Source: Amycolatopsis antarctica
GTDB taxonomy: Bacteria > Actinomycetota > Actinomycetes > Mycobacteriales > Pseudonocardiaceae
Assembly: GCF_002262875.1 (NCBI RefSeq)
Contig: NZ_NKYE01000026.1
Coordinates: 1-33,111 of the forward strand
DNA length: 33,111 nt
Direction of reading: 5' to 3'
In this document: positions 8,066 to 16,733 of the stretch, piece after piece
Layout of the letters: each line of letters starts with the position of its first letter
Numbering within the stretch: the stretch's first letter is position 1
Program-made: the position numbers and the translations under genes
Notes under the pieces: generated by a model
The model's database searches: none
What the model was told of the DNA's origin: nothing
Seen by the model: only the letters and a program-made list of their open reading frames with translations

Positions 8066-9984
8066 TGGTGGCTCCCTCGGTCGCAGTGTTCGCCCTTCGC
8101 GGCGAGCTCGGAGAGGATGTCGGAGTACTCTCGCGCGTAGCCGGCGGGCGGCAGCCAGTCCGCAAGTTTCCGGTACGCGGCCTGGGCCATGTCCTGTCTG
8201 CGCTGCGCCGGAGTGTCCAGCACGCGCAGCAGGGCGGCGGTGATCGCGTCGACGTCGCCGGTCTCGAACAGCCAGCCCGACTCGCCGTCGGTGATCATCT
8301 CCCTGGCGCCGAACACGTCGGTGGCGGCGACGGGAATCCCGCAGCACACGGCTTCCAGGATGGACCTCGGCAGGGACTCGATGTCCGAGGAGTTCACGAA
8401 CACGTCCGCCGCGTGCAGCCACGGTGTCGGGTCCCGCTGGATCGGCACCAGGTCCACCCAGTCGCCGAGCCCGTCCCGCTCGATGGTCTCGGCGAGCGCC
8501 TTGCCGTACGGCGAGGCGTGGTAGCCGACGATGCTCAGCCGCGCGTTCGGATACGCCCTGCGTACCGGTTCCATCGCCGCGATCAGCGGGCCCTGCCCCT
8601 TGCGCGACTCGACGACGCCGATGTTCACCAGCAGCGTATCCTCCGGTTCCAGCTTGAGGAACTGCCTTGCCTGCCAACGGGTTTCCGCCCGGGTGCGGCC
8701 ACCGAACTTCGCCATCGGCGTGCCGTAACGGACGGTCCGGCAGCGTTCCGGCTTGCTGTAGGGCAGGAACATCTCCCGGGTGGCGTCCGCGACGAACAAC
8801 AGCATGTCGGTCTCGGCGAGCGCACTCTCCCAGCTCGACCACACCGCGGCGGGCGGGGTGTGCGGCCCCCAGTTCTGGTAGGCGAAGTCGGGCAGCGAGA
8901 AGCTCTCGTGGATCACCCACGCCGTCGGGATGCCCGCCCGGATCGCCGCGTCGGCCGCGGGGAACCCACCGAGGGTGTTGATCAGCGCCACGCCCGCGCC
9001 GGAGCATTTCGCCAGCCTGGCCAGCTCGCCCACGTGTCCCTCGTACTGCGGCACCGAGGAGTTGCGGTAGTGCGTCGTCAGGTGCACTCCGACGCCGAGT
9101 TCCTCGCAGTCGGCACGTAGCGGCCCGTCCGTCTCGGTGACCAGCGTCGCCTGCCAGTCGTGGTCGCGCACCAGCCTGCCGAGCAGTTCCTGCAACCAGA
9201 GCTGGCCGCCGCCGAGGGCCAGGCTGTGCGTGAAGATCAGCAGGTGCCGCGGGTCGGTCGGCACGCTCACCCGCGCCAGCGTGCGGCGGGTGTGCGCGCC
9301 CAGTTCCTCGGAAAGGGCCGCGTCGTCCGGGTCGGCGGGCGGATTGCTGAGGGTGAACGTCGTCGCGGGAGAGATCCACTCGCCGACGCCCGCCGTGCGG
9401 TACCGCACCCGCAGCGTCACCTGCCGGTCCTGTCCCGGCGGCAGTTCCACCGGGACGCGCGCCTCGAAACCGCTGATCGCGGCCTCGCCGAAGTCGCCGA
9501 AAACCTCGGCGGCGTCCGGTCGCGGCAGCCGGGTGCGGGCGCGGACCGTGCCACCGCCCTCGACCATCACCTCGACCAGGCTCGGTGCGCGACTGTCCAG
9601 CAGCGCCCAGCCGACGACCATCACCACGTTGCCCGGCGAGTCCTTCAGCGGCGTCGGCGCCTCCAGCTCGCCGATCCACAGCGGCTCCTCGCCCGGCCGC
9701 CTGCCCACCGTCACCGAGGCCGTCGTCAGCTCGGCGCCGGGCGGGCTGGACACGGCGATCGGGTGCGTACCGCTGGGCACCGGCCGTTCCGGCTCGGCCC
9801 GCCAGCCGAACGCGCCCTCCGGCGCACCGTCGACGATGGCGGGCGACACCAGCGCCTCGCGGTTGCCGATCCGCACGTCGACCTCGTCGACGGAGCCGAT
9901 ACCGGTCGTCCAGCCGAGCAATTCGAAATGGTGGGCGACCTCGCGGGACGGCGTCAGCACGCCCGCCGTGCGCATCGTCGTCAT
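8062..9984 (-). CDS. GT4-family glycosyltransferase with N-terminal beta-sandwich domain
   Basis: A 640-residue protein. Residues 1-240 are non-catalytic and look beta-rich. Part of this (about 110-190: 'VVMVVGWALLDSRAPSLVEV', then 'LPRPDAAEVFGDF...SGFEARVPV') is a repeatable beta-sandwich unit often attached to polysaccharide enzymes. Residues 247-630 are a GT-B/GT4 catalytic region: 'FTHSLALGGGQLWLQELL' at the donor-loop position, 'LVNIGVVESRKGQ', and the retaining E-x7-E motif E536-E544 in 'ESLPRSILEAVCCGIPVAATDVFGARE'. The ATG at 9984 has a GAGGGCAGGG purine run just upstream and leaves a 22-bp gap to the methyltransferase gene. The frame extends upstream to 10080 inside that gene, which I treat as spurious. 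Cytoplasmic, transferring a sugar from a nucleotide donor to a growing surface glycan. Confidence 0.88.
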   Translation of the reverse strand: MTTMRTAGVLTPSREVAHHFELLGWTTGIGSVDEVDVRIGNREALVSPAIVDGAPEGAFGWRAEPERPVPSGTHPIAVSSPPGAELTTASVTVGRRPGEEPLWIGELEAPTPLKDSPGNVVMVVGWALLDSRAPSLVEVMVEGGGTVRARTRLPRPDAAEVFGDFGEAAISGFEARVPVELPPGQDRQVTLRVRYRTAGVGEWISPATTFTLSNPPADPDDAALSEELGAHTRRTLARVSVPTDPRHLLIFTHSLALGGGQLWLQELLGRLVRDHDWQATLVTETDGPLRADCEELGVGVHLTTHYRNSSVPQYEGHVGELARLAKCSGAGVALINTLGGFPAADAAIRAGIPTAWVIHESFSLPDFAYQNWGPHTPPAAVWSSWESALAETDMLLFVADATREMFLPYSKPERCRTVRYGTPMAKFGGRTRAETRWQARQFLKLEPEDTLLVNIGVVESRKGQGPLIAAMEPVRRAYPNARLSIVGYHASPYGKALAETIERDGLGDWVDLVPIQRDPTPWLHAADVFVNSSDIESLPRSILEAVCCGIPVAATDVFGAREMITDGESGWLFETGDVDAITAALLRVLDTPAQRRQDMAQAAYRKLADWLPPAGYAREYSDILSELAAKGEHCDRGSHQ

Positions 9985-10006
9985 GCCCTGCCCTCGTTCC
10001 CGGCCA

Positions 10007-12178
10007 TCATGCCTCGCCGTCAACTCCGCCGTCCCCGGCCCTGCCGTCCCCGCTGCTGCTGCCGGGTGCCCTGTCGTCATGGGCCAGGTCGCCGTGGACC
10101 CTGCCCGCCGCGTCCCGGCGCAGCACCAGCACGTCGTACTGCTCGCCGAGCCCGGCCTCCTCGTAGCCTGCCAGCCGGAGGACCCCGCCCCGCAGCAGGC
10201 GTCGCACCGCCTCGTCCGCCGAGGTCAGCGTCAGCGACCGGTTCGCCAGCCGCGGATGGGCTGCATGTCCGAACCCGCGTGCACGGTAGTCGGCCAGCGC
10301 CCGCCGCACCGCCGGAACGGGCAGATCGTGACCGATCCGGCCCTGCGCCAGCAGTTCCGCCGCCCGCCTGCCGGGCACGGCCAGCACCGCGAGCCCGTCC
10401 TCGCGCAGCGCGCCGGCCAGCCGGGCGGCCACCCGGTCCCACCCGGTCGCGTCCGCGTAACACAGCGCCCGGCCGCACCAGGCGAGGCCGATGTCCGCGG
10501 GATCGCTGCTCGCCGACGCGCCGAAGGTCTCGGTGCTGAACCGCAGCGCGGCCGGATCCTCTTCCATGGCAAGGAGTTCGGCGTCCGGGAAGGCCGCGCG
10601 CAGCGCGCGCAGGACCGGGCCGTGTCCGCAGCCGAGGTCGAGCACGCGAGCGGGAGTGTCCAGCTCGGCAGCGCCCACAGCGCGCAGGATCATCCGCAAG
10701 GCCGCTTCGGTGGCCTCGAAGTAGCCGGAGATGCTGCCGTAGAACCGGTCGTCGTCCGGTGCGATCGTCCGGTCCAGCACCGACATCGCCCGGCCGACCG
10801 GATCGCTCGCGTCCTCCGCTTCGGCCGGACGGTGGGTCACCCGAGCGTCCAGCCGCTGCCGCCACACCTGGCGGATCGCGGCACTCAACTCCCCGGTGCC
10901 CGCCGACCGCCCGCAACTGCCGACGGTGGCGAAGTGCACCTCACGCTCCAGCGCGTCGTCCACAAAGGACGGTCCGATTCCGGCGACGACGCCCAGCCAG
11001 GCCGCCAGTTCCCGCATGGTGCTGCCCTCGGCGGCACCCGTCCAGTTCGCCTCGGTCAGGTAGTGGGCCAGCACCAGCAGCCCCCGCTGGGTCACTTCGG
11101 GGATCCCCGCGCCCGCGTGCTCCCACTCCAGATCGATCGGCCGTAGTACCGTCCCGTCGACGAGAACGTTGTGCGGCAACAGATCCCACAGCGCGGGACC
11201 GACCTCGGGGGCCTGCTCGGCAAGCAGGTCGCGCCAGCGGCCGAGCAGTTCGCCGGAGCGCCACGGCTCGTCCAGCAGCACGTCCGGGATGGTCGGCGCG
11301 TCCACCACCGCATCGGAGCACTCCCGCACCGAGATGCCCTCCACTGTCGGCGGGCCGGGCAGCAGCGGACGACGCAGCACCCGGGCACCCTCGCCCTCGC
11401 GGAGCACCTCCGCCATCGTGGCCCAGGGCGCGGCCCGTTCGGCCGTGTTGAAGTACGTGGCGAGCCGGTCGGACGGCCAGAGCGGAGAGCCGGTCTCGCC
11501 GTGCACGGCCAGCACCACGAAGCCCCGCCAGTAGTCGGTGCCCGGCTCCCCGGCGAGTGCCGCCGTCAGCCTCGGGTGCACGCGGGCGATCTCCTCGGTG
11601 AGCACCAGCCGGGCGAGCCGTGGATCGGGCAGGCAGCCGAGCACCGTCGCCGAGGAGAAACCGGCCGCCCGTACCGCCGCGCGCACCGAATGCCTGCCCA
11701 GCCGGAAGGCGTCCACAGTGGACTCCGCGGGGACGATCGGCAGGCAGAGCGTGCCGCCGGGACGCAGGTGCGGCCGGGCCGAGGTGAGCACGTCCGGTAC
11801 GGACTCGGCGGCGACCACCAGGTCGTACCCGCCCTCCGGCGGCGCGGGCAGGATCCGCACGCCGGGCAGACCCTCGACGCGTCGCCGGGCGATCGCGGCG
11901 AGCTCCGCGTCGGGCTCCACCGCGTCCACCGCGTCGACCGTCTCACCCAGATAGCGGGTCAGTGCGCCGGTGCCCGCGCCGAGTTGCAGCACCCGCGTCT
12001 CGGCGGGAATGTCCAGCGCTCGCAACAGGTTCGCGGCACCGTGGTCGAGATGCGGACGTTCCGCGGCGGCACGGGCGGCGAAGTGCAGCTCGTCGCTCAG
12101 CGCCGTCCGATCGGTCGCACCGGCGATCAGCGCCCCGACGAACGCCGTCGTGGCGTCCGCCGCCCGCCCGCCTGGCAC
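10007..12178 (-). CDS. methyltransferase / kinase-like / methyltransferase fusion protein
   Basis: A 723-residue protein with three parts. Residues ~28-200 form a class I methyltransferase (motif I VLQLGAGTG at 63-71, 'LRPGGTLCL' at 138). Residues ~235-410 contain an aminoglycoside-phosphotransferase-like catalytic loop: 'WDLLPHNVLVDG' then 'PIDLEWEH'. This has the D-x-x-P-x-N spacing (D332, N337) and a metal-binding Asp (D349) expected of small-molecule kinases. Residues ~490-690 form a second class I methyltransferase (VLDLGCGHG at 512-520). The C-terminal ~30 residues are Gly/Asp/Ser-rich. The GTG at 12178 lies 4 bp after the upstream stop without a strong ribosome site, so coupling or a slightly downstream start is possible. 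With glycosyltransferases and a coiled coil next in the operon, it probably modifies a surface glycan or its carrier. Confidence 0.82.
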   Translation of the reverse strand: MPGGRAADATTAFVGALIAGATDRTALSDELHFAARAAAERPHLDHGAANLLRALDIPAETRVLQLGAGTGALTRYLGETVDAVDAVEPDAELAAIARRRVEGLPGVRILPAPPEGGYDLVVAAESVPDVLTSARPHLRPGGTLCLPIVPAESTVDAFRLGRHSVRAAVRAAGFSSATVLGCLPDPRLARLVLTEEIARVHPRLTAALAGEPGTDYWRGFVVLAVHGETGSPLWPSDRLATYFNTAERAAPWATMAEVLREGEGARVLRRPLLPGPPTVEGISVRECSDAVVDAPTIPDVLLDEPWRSGELLGRWRDLLAEQAPEVGPALWDLLPHNVLVDGTVLRPIDLEWEHAGAGIPEVTQRGLLVLAHYLTEANWTGAAEGSTMRELAAWLGVVAGIGPSFVDDALEREVHFATVGSCGRSAGTGELSAAIRQVWRQRLDARVTHRPAEAEDASDPVGRAMSVLDRTIAPDDDRFYGSISGYFEATEAALRMILRAVGAAELDTPARVLDLGCGHGPVLRALRAAFPDAELLAMEEDPAALRFSTETFGASASSDPADIGLAWCGRALCYADATGWDRVAARLAGALREDGLAVLAVPGRRAAELLAQGRIGHDLPVPAVRRALADYRARGFGHAAHPRLANRSLTLTSADEAVRRLLRGGVLRLAGYEEAGLGEQYDVLVLRRDAAGRVHGDLAHDDRAPGSSSGDGRAGDGGVDGEA

Positions 12179-12182
12179 CGGA

Positions 12183-13520
12183 TCAGCCGACGGGGAACTT
12201 CTCGAGCATCAGCTTCACGGCCCGCTGGTACTGACCGCTCAGCGAGGCCTCGTCGTCACCGGGCTCCTGCGCCACGTCGATGCGGACGAGGTTGCTGCCG
12301 GAGACGTACGTACCGCGGTAGCTCGCGGCCTGCCCTGGCACGAAGTTCTTGTGGAAGACGACGTCCTGCGGCAGATCGCCCAGCTCGGGGATCAGCGTGT
12401 AGCCGTTCTCCTCCTGGAACTGGCGGAGCTGCGCGGCCAGTTCACCCGCGGTCGAACCGTTCGGCAGCGGCACCACCATCAGCGAGAACTTCTCCGCCTT
12501 CGGGCCGCTCTCGTCCGGCGCCTTCTTCGAGCCGCGCCACGCGACCTCCTCCACCGAACGGGTGCTGAGGAGTTCGCCCTCGGCCTCGGCCATGATGCCG
12601 GAGCCGGTGACCGTCGACAGGTCGAGCAGACCGGTGTTCTTGTCCGCCTGGCCGGGCGGCTTCGGCAGCTTGTCGAGAAGCTGCTGGTTCGGGCTGGCCG
12701 GCGTGGTGCTGCTCGGTGGCGGCGCGGGCGGCGGGTTCTGCGCCTGCGTCTGCTCGGGACCGGAGGGCCCGTCACCGGAGCCGCTGAACAGGAAGTACCC
12801 GCCGACGCCGAGCCCGGCAAGCACGAGCACCCCGACGATCGCCAGCACGGCGATCCGGCCACCCTTGCCCTTCGGCGGGCGCTCCTCGAAGACCTCCGGG
12901 CCCTGCTTGGCCCAGTCGGCGCCGGAGGAGGGCGCGATCGGCGGGAAGTCCGAACCGCCCCAGGGTGGGCTCAGGTCCTGTGCCGGGGCGTTCCACGGCT
13001 GCTGGTGGTTCTGCGGGTGCTGCTGCCCGAAACCGCCAGGGGGCGACTGGGGCTGCGCGAACCCGCCCGCCGGGGACGCAGGGTGCTGCTGCGGCGACTG
13101 GTAGGCGGGCGGCTGCGTCTGCCAGGCGGGCACGGCCTGCGTGCGCTCGGCGCTCAGGTCCTGCGCCGGAACGACCTGGGTGGCCTCGGCGCTCGGCTGC
13201 GGCGGATTCTGCTGCGGGGTGCCGTGCGGCGGGCTGACCGGCGCGATGATCTGCGTCGAGTCCGCGGTGTTGCGGCCCGCCTGGCCCTGCTGCGCCTGGT
13301 ACTGCTGCGGCTGCTGGGCCTGGGGGGCTTGCGGAGCCTGCTGCGGCTGGGCGGAGTACTGCTGCTGCGGATAGTGCTGGGCGGCCTGCGGGGCGCCGGA
13401 CTCCCCGTGCGCGACGGCCGAGGAGAGCACCTGATCGCGGCGAACCCGGTAGTCGTCCGCGGACAGACGGCCCGAAGCAAGCTCCTCGTCAAGCTTGCGC
13501 AACTCCTCCTGCCACGACAC
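12183..13520 (-). CDS. Pro/Gln-rich membrane-anchored protein with extracytoplasmic domain
   Basis: A 445-residue protein. It starts with a short helical motif, 'SWQEELRKLDEELASGRLSADDYRVRRDQVL', resembling SHOCT-type helices. A ~180-residue low-complexity Gln/Pro/Ala region follows, then a Lys/Gly-rich stop-transfer and one membrane helix ('IAVLAIVGVLVLAGLGVGGYFLF', about residues 222-244). The remaining ~200 residues would be outside the membrane. The GTG at 13520 is preferred over the ATG at 13538, because AGGGGG lies 6 nt upstream and the start then aligns with the MAWQEDLQQLD start of the neighbouring paralogue. It heads the glycan operon (4-bp gap to the fusion methyltransferase), suggesting a role in envelope assembly. 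The ectodomain ('EEVAWRGS', 'RGTYVSGSNLVRIDV') has no named function I recognise. Confidence 0.8.
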   Translation of the reverse strand: MSWQEELRKLDEELASGRLSADDYRVRRDQVLSSAVAHGESGAPQAAQHYPQQQYSAQPQQAPQAPQAQQPQQYQAQQGQAGRNTADSTQIIAPVSPPHGTPQQNPPQPSAEATQVVPAQDLSAERTQAVPAWQTQPPAYQSPQQHPASPAGGFAQPQSPPGGFGQQHPQNHQQPWNAPAQDLSPPWGGSDFPPIAPSSGADWAKQGPEVFEERPPKGKGGRIAVLAIVGVLVLAGLGVGGYFLFSGSGDGPSGPEQTQAQNPPPAPPPSSTTPASPNQQLLDKLPKPPGQADKNTGLLDLSTVTGSGIMAEAEGELLSTRSVEEVAWRGSKKAPDESGPKAEKFSLMVVPLPNGSTAGELAAQLRQFQEENGYTLIPELGDLPQDVVFHKNFVPGQAASYRGTYVSGSNLVRIDVAQEPGDDEASLSGQYQRAVKLMLEKFPVG

Positions 13521-13660
13521 CAGGAGCCCCCTATCCATTGATCCGGGCCGAATGATTCGAGTCGCCCGATACGCCTAGTACGGTGACCTCGCATATTGTG
13601 CATGGCCCGCACGGTGACCGCTGGAGCGGGTCGAATCGTGATCCGCTCGGAATCTCCGGT

Positions 13661-15286
13661 TCACCGGGTCGCCGGAAGCACCTGGCCCAGCGACCCGACC
13701 GTGCGCTCCAACCGTGGTGCCAGCGCTCCCGCGTCCGCGTCGAGCGGTTGCGACACCCACACGGTCACCACCTTCTCGGCGGAGGCGTACCAGTAACCGC
13801 TGAGCTGCCCGGCGTCGTTACGGCCGGTCACCCCGTTCCCGCCGGCCACCGGCACGCTGGTGAGCCCGGACGCCACGGCCGTCTCGGCGAGGTAGCCGAC
13901 CACGGTTTCGGCCGTCCGTGCGTCCGTGGTGGGCAGGACCAGCACCAGGTAACCCTCCGGTCCTTCACTGGAACCCCGGTAGATCACCTCGGTAGCCCCG
14001 TTGGCGGTGAACATCTGGCCCGCCTCGGGTGAGTAGAGGCCCAGTTCCGCGCCCTTCGCCACCGACATCGTCGAACTGTCCGCCGCGGGGGTGCCCGGCA
14101 GCGCGGGAAGCTGCTCCTCCAGCGTCAGTTCCTCCGGCGGTGGTGCCTGCGAGCTCGGCGGCGGCTGGGCGGCGGGCTGCTGCTCGCCGCGGCTCAGCCA
14201 CCAGGCACCACCGATGATCAACGTGAGCACCACGAACAGCGCGAGGCTGACGAAGATCCACGACGGGCGGCGCTTCGTCTGCTGTGCGGGTACCTCCGGC
14301 TCACCGCCGGGCGCGGGGGGTTCCTGCGGCGGCTCCTGCGGGGGCATGGCCGGAGGTATCGCCGGGGGCCGTTCCATCTGCTGCCGGGCATGGGGCGGGG
14401 CCTGTTGCTGGGCGGGCGGCGGGGCCACCTGCCGGGCGGGCGCCGGGTTGGCCTGTTGCTGGGCGGACGGCGGGAACGGGTACTGGGCCGTCGACCCGGC
14501 CGGTCGCGCCGCCGGATACGGCAGTGCCTCGGTGCGGTTGGCGTCGGCGGGGCTGGGCGCGCTCGTCGGACGTGCCGTCCCGAGCAGGTCGGCGACGGGC
14601 GGCCGGAGCGTGGGCGGCGGCGTTCGCACCGGCGTGGTCAGTTGCTCGTGCGGGCCGGGCAGATAGGCGGCGGGCTGGTACGGGGCCTGCGACGGCAGGG
14701 GCTGCTGCTGGGTGACCTGGCCGGACGGTGCCTGCTGCTGGTCCGGTTCCCTGACCGGCTGCGACACCGGCTGGGTCTGCTGTTCGGGACGGCGGACCGG
14801 CTGGGTCACCTGCGGCTGCGGACCGGGCAGCGGGGCGGGCGTGGTCGGCTGCTGGTTCGCCGTGGGCTGCGGTCGCGTCTGCTGCGCGTGTACCGGCGGG
14901 ACTGTCTGCGCGGTGTGCGGCTCGGTGACCTGGGGGGCCTGCGGTTGGTGCGGCCGGGACGGTGGCGTCTGTTGCTGCTGCGACTGCCGGGGCTGGGATG
15001 GCGTGGGCGTCGCCTGGCCGGTCGTGTTCGGCGCCTTCTCCCCAGGGGCCGCTTCCGGCGGGGCGGTCGGGCGCGGTTCGGTCGCCTGCGCCTCCGGGGG
15101 CTGCCCCGGCGGGTCGTCCCGGCCGGGGTTGGTGCTCTGCCAGCGCGGCGACGCCACCGGGGAGGCGCCCGTGCCGCCGGAGGCCTCGGCGAGCAGGTCG
15201 TCGCGCTTCCTGCGGTGTTCGCGCTGGTCGATGTGACCGGCCGCCAGATCGGCGTCGAGCTGCTGCAGGTCCTCCTGCCAAGCCAT
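13661..15286 (-). CDS. paralogue of the Pro/Gln-rich membrane-anchored protein
   Basis: A 541-residue protein with the same plan as its downstream neighbour. The N-terminal helical motif (MAWQEDLQQLDADLAAGHID, then 'REHRRKRDDLLAE') is followed by about 300 residues of Pro/Gln/Thr-rich low complexity, an Arg/Lys-flanked membrane helix ('WIFVSLALFVVLTLIIGGAWWL') and an extracytoplasmic domain of about 170 residues ('TEVIYRGSSEGPEGYLVLVLP', 'SGYWYASAEKVVTVWVS'). The ATG at 15286 is preferred because it matches the paralogue and has a G-rich site 8 nt upstream. The frame continues upstream to 15505 only as a shadow of msrA. A 140-nt gap separates it from the paralogue, so it may share a promoter with it or have its own. 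It is divergent from msrA. Function unknown. Confidence 0.78.
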   Translation of the reverse strand: MAWQEDLQQLDADLAAGHIDQREHRRKRDDLLAEASGGTGASPVASPRWQSTNPGRDDPPGQPPEAQATEPRPTAPPEAAPGEKAPNTTGQATPTPSQPRQSQQQQTPPSRPHQPQAPQVTEPHTAQTVPPVHAQQTRPQPTANQQPTTPAPLPGPQPQVTQPVRRPEQQTQPVSQPVREPDQQQAPSGQVTQQQPLPSQAPYQPAAYLPGPHEQLTTPVRTPPPTLRPPVADLLGTARPTSAPSPADANRTEALPYPAARPAGSTAQYPFPPSAQQQANPAPARQVAPPPAQQQAPPHARQQMERPPAIPPAMPPQEPPQEPPAPGGEPEVPAQQTKRRPSWIFVSLALFVVLTLIIGGAWWLSRGEQQPAAQPPPSSQAPPPEELTLEEQLPALPGTPAADSSTMSVAKGAELGLYSPEAGQMFTANGATEVIYRGSSEGPEGYLVLVLPTTDARTAETVVGYLAETAVASGLTSVPVAGGNGVTGRNDAGQLSGYWYASAEKVVTVWVSQPLDADAGALAPRLERTVGSLGQVLPATR

Positions 15287-15389
15287 CTGGTGAACCCCCG
15301 TCGTGGTCGTGGCCACCGGTGCGGCCGGCCACCAGGATATGCGCGCCGACAACCGGCTGGTACCCGATATGCCTGCGTACAGTGGAAGC

Positions 15390-16046
15390 ATGTCGTGGTT
15401 TGGACGAGACAAGACGAAGACAGTGACGGCGGACGAGGCCCTTCCCGGACGGGACACCCCGCTGGTCGTGCCCGAACGCCACGTCGTCAACCCGGACCGG
15501 CGCATCGTGCCACCGTTCCCGGACGGTACGCGAACGGCCGTGTTCGGTCTCGGCTGCTTCTGGGGTGCCGAGCGACTGTTCTGGATGACCGACGGCGTCT
15601 ACTCCACCGCCGTCGGATACGCGGGCGGCCACACGCCGAACCCCACGTACGAAGAGGTGTGCAGCGGCCGGACCGGGCACACCGAGGCCGTGCTGGTGGC
15701 CTACGACCCGGCGCGGGTGAGCTACGAGACGCTGCTGAAGGTGTTCTGGGAAGGGCACGATCCGACCCAGGGCATGCGGCAGGGAAACGACGTCGGCACC
15801 CAGTACCGCTCCGCGATTTACTACACCGACGACGAGCAGAAGGCCGAGATCGAGACTTCCCGCGCGGCGTTCCAGTCGGCGCTGCGCCAGTCCGGGCACG
15901 GCGAGATCACCACGGAGATCGGTCCGCTGCGGGAGTTCTACTACGCCGAGGACTACCACCAGCAGTACCTGTACAAGAACCCCGGCGGCTACTGCGGGCT
16001 CGGTGGCACCGGGGTGTCGTGCCCGGTGGGTCTCGGGGCGGAGTAG
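15390..16046 (+). CDS. msrA: peptide methionine-S-sulfoxide reductase MsrA
   Basis: A 218-residue cytosolic repair enzyme that reduces methionine-S-sulfoxide in proteins, recycled by thioredoxin. The catalytic motif GCFWG is at residues 55-59 (nucleophile C56), followed by 'GVYSTAVGYAGGHTPNPTYEEVCSGRTGHTEAV', 'HDPTQGMRQGNDVGTQYRSAIYY' and 'AEDYHQQYL'. Two C-terminal Cys (C202 and C211) fit recycling cysteines. The ~45-residue N-terminal extension is usual for actinobacterial MsrA. The ATG at 15390 is chosen because relatives begin 'MSWFGRDK', although the ribosome site is weak (GGAAG). It is divergent from the low-complexity membrane gene across 103 nt that must hold both promoters. Confidence 0.96.
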   Translation: MSWFGRDKTKTVTADEALPGRDTPLVVPERHVVNPDRRIVPPFPDGTRTAVFGLGCFWGAERLFWMTDGVYSTAVGYAGGHTPNPTYEEVCSGRTGHTEAVLVAYDPARVSYETLLKVFWEGHDPTQGMRQGNDVGTQYRSAIYYTDDEQKAEIETSRAAFQSALRQSGHGEITTEIGPLREFYYAEDYHQQYLYKNPGGYCGLGGTGVSCPVGLGAE

Positions 16047-16107
16047 CCGGACAGAGGCGATCAGTGCGGTGGTTCGGCTCCGGAAGCGGAAACCACGAAT
16101 CAGCCGC

Positions 16108-16641
16108 TCACGACCGGTGATCAGGTAACTCCGCGAGAAACGCGGCGCTGGGATTCTCGACGATCACCGACTCGCCGTCCGGTGAGGTCATCGCGCCGAT
16201 CAGTCTTCCCATGCTGCCCCGCACGAATGGGAAAGCCGCCAGCGGCATCAGCACGAAACCGCCGACGGCCACGGCGGCGAGCCATTGCATCCCATCGGTG
16301 AAAGCGCCGACGGCCAGCGAGCCGACGAGCGCCGCCAAGCCACCGAAGAACAGCGCGGAAGCGACCGCCAGCCAGCTCGTTCGCGTACGCACGCACACCG
16401 CGCACAGCGGCCAGCCTTTGACGTCGATCACCCGGACCTTGCTGGCGTGCTGGGCGAGCCGTTCGGTCTGTGAGAACACGTTGGCGAAGATCCGTCTGCC
16501 CTCGATCCGCACCTTCGACTGGAGCGCGAAGTCTTTCCGCCTGGTCGCCGGCCGGCCGTGCCGGGTGCAATACCGCGGCAGGTTTCCGGGCCGCGCGACG
16601 GAATCGGAGGGCAGCATGACCCGATCCGTTTCGTACGACAC
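16108..16641 (-). CDS. small two-TM protein with CxxH...CxxC zinc-like motif, unknown function
   Basis: A 177-residue protein. A soluble N-terminal part carries C25-x2-H28 ('YCTRHG') and C80-x2-C83 ('PLCAVC'), a spacing compatible with a treble-clef or zinc-ribbon site. Two membrane helices follow (about 89-112 and 119-140) and a short tail. The GTG at 16641 is preferred because GGGAGG lies about 4 nt upstream. The internal ATG at 16617 has no such site. It is divergent from the type VII substrate cassette across 92 nt. The 5' end is embedded in a hairpin (see 16628-16668). I do not recognise a family. Confidence 0.65.
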   Translation of the reverse strand: MSYETDRVMLPSDSVARPGNLPRYCTRHGRPATRRKDFALQSKVRIEGRRIFANVFSQTERLAQHASKVRVIDVKGWPLCAVCVRTRTSWLAVASALFFGGLAALVGSLAVGAFTDGMQWLAAVAVGGFVLMPLAAFPFVRGSMGRLIGAMTSPDGESVIVENPSAAFLAELPDHRS

Positions 16642-16668
16642 GAAGCCTCCCGGGAAAAGGTACGAAAC
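16628..16668 (-). promoter_or_regulatory. 9-bp inverted repeat bracketing the ribosome site and start codon
   Basis: GTTTCGTAC (16628-16636) and GTACGAAAC (16660-16668) are perfect inverted repeats with a 23-nt spacer. On the minus-strand mRNA the GGGAGG site and GTG start of the preceding feature fall in the loop. It could be an operator for an autoregulator, a translation-control hairpin, or both. The inner arm TCGTACGA is itself palindromic. Confidence 0.5.
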
Positions 16669-16733
16669 TGACGGCGGCGGCGAGTCTAGCTTGTTACTCT
16701 CCTGCCACCGACAGGCGACGGGAATGGGGCTCG

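Noticed and set aside
11970..13541. 523-codon plus-strand frame with Leu/Arg-rich sequence
   Set aside because: Antisense shadow of the Pro/Gln-rich membrane protein; its composition mirrors the CAG/CTG codons on the other strand.
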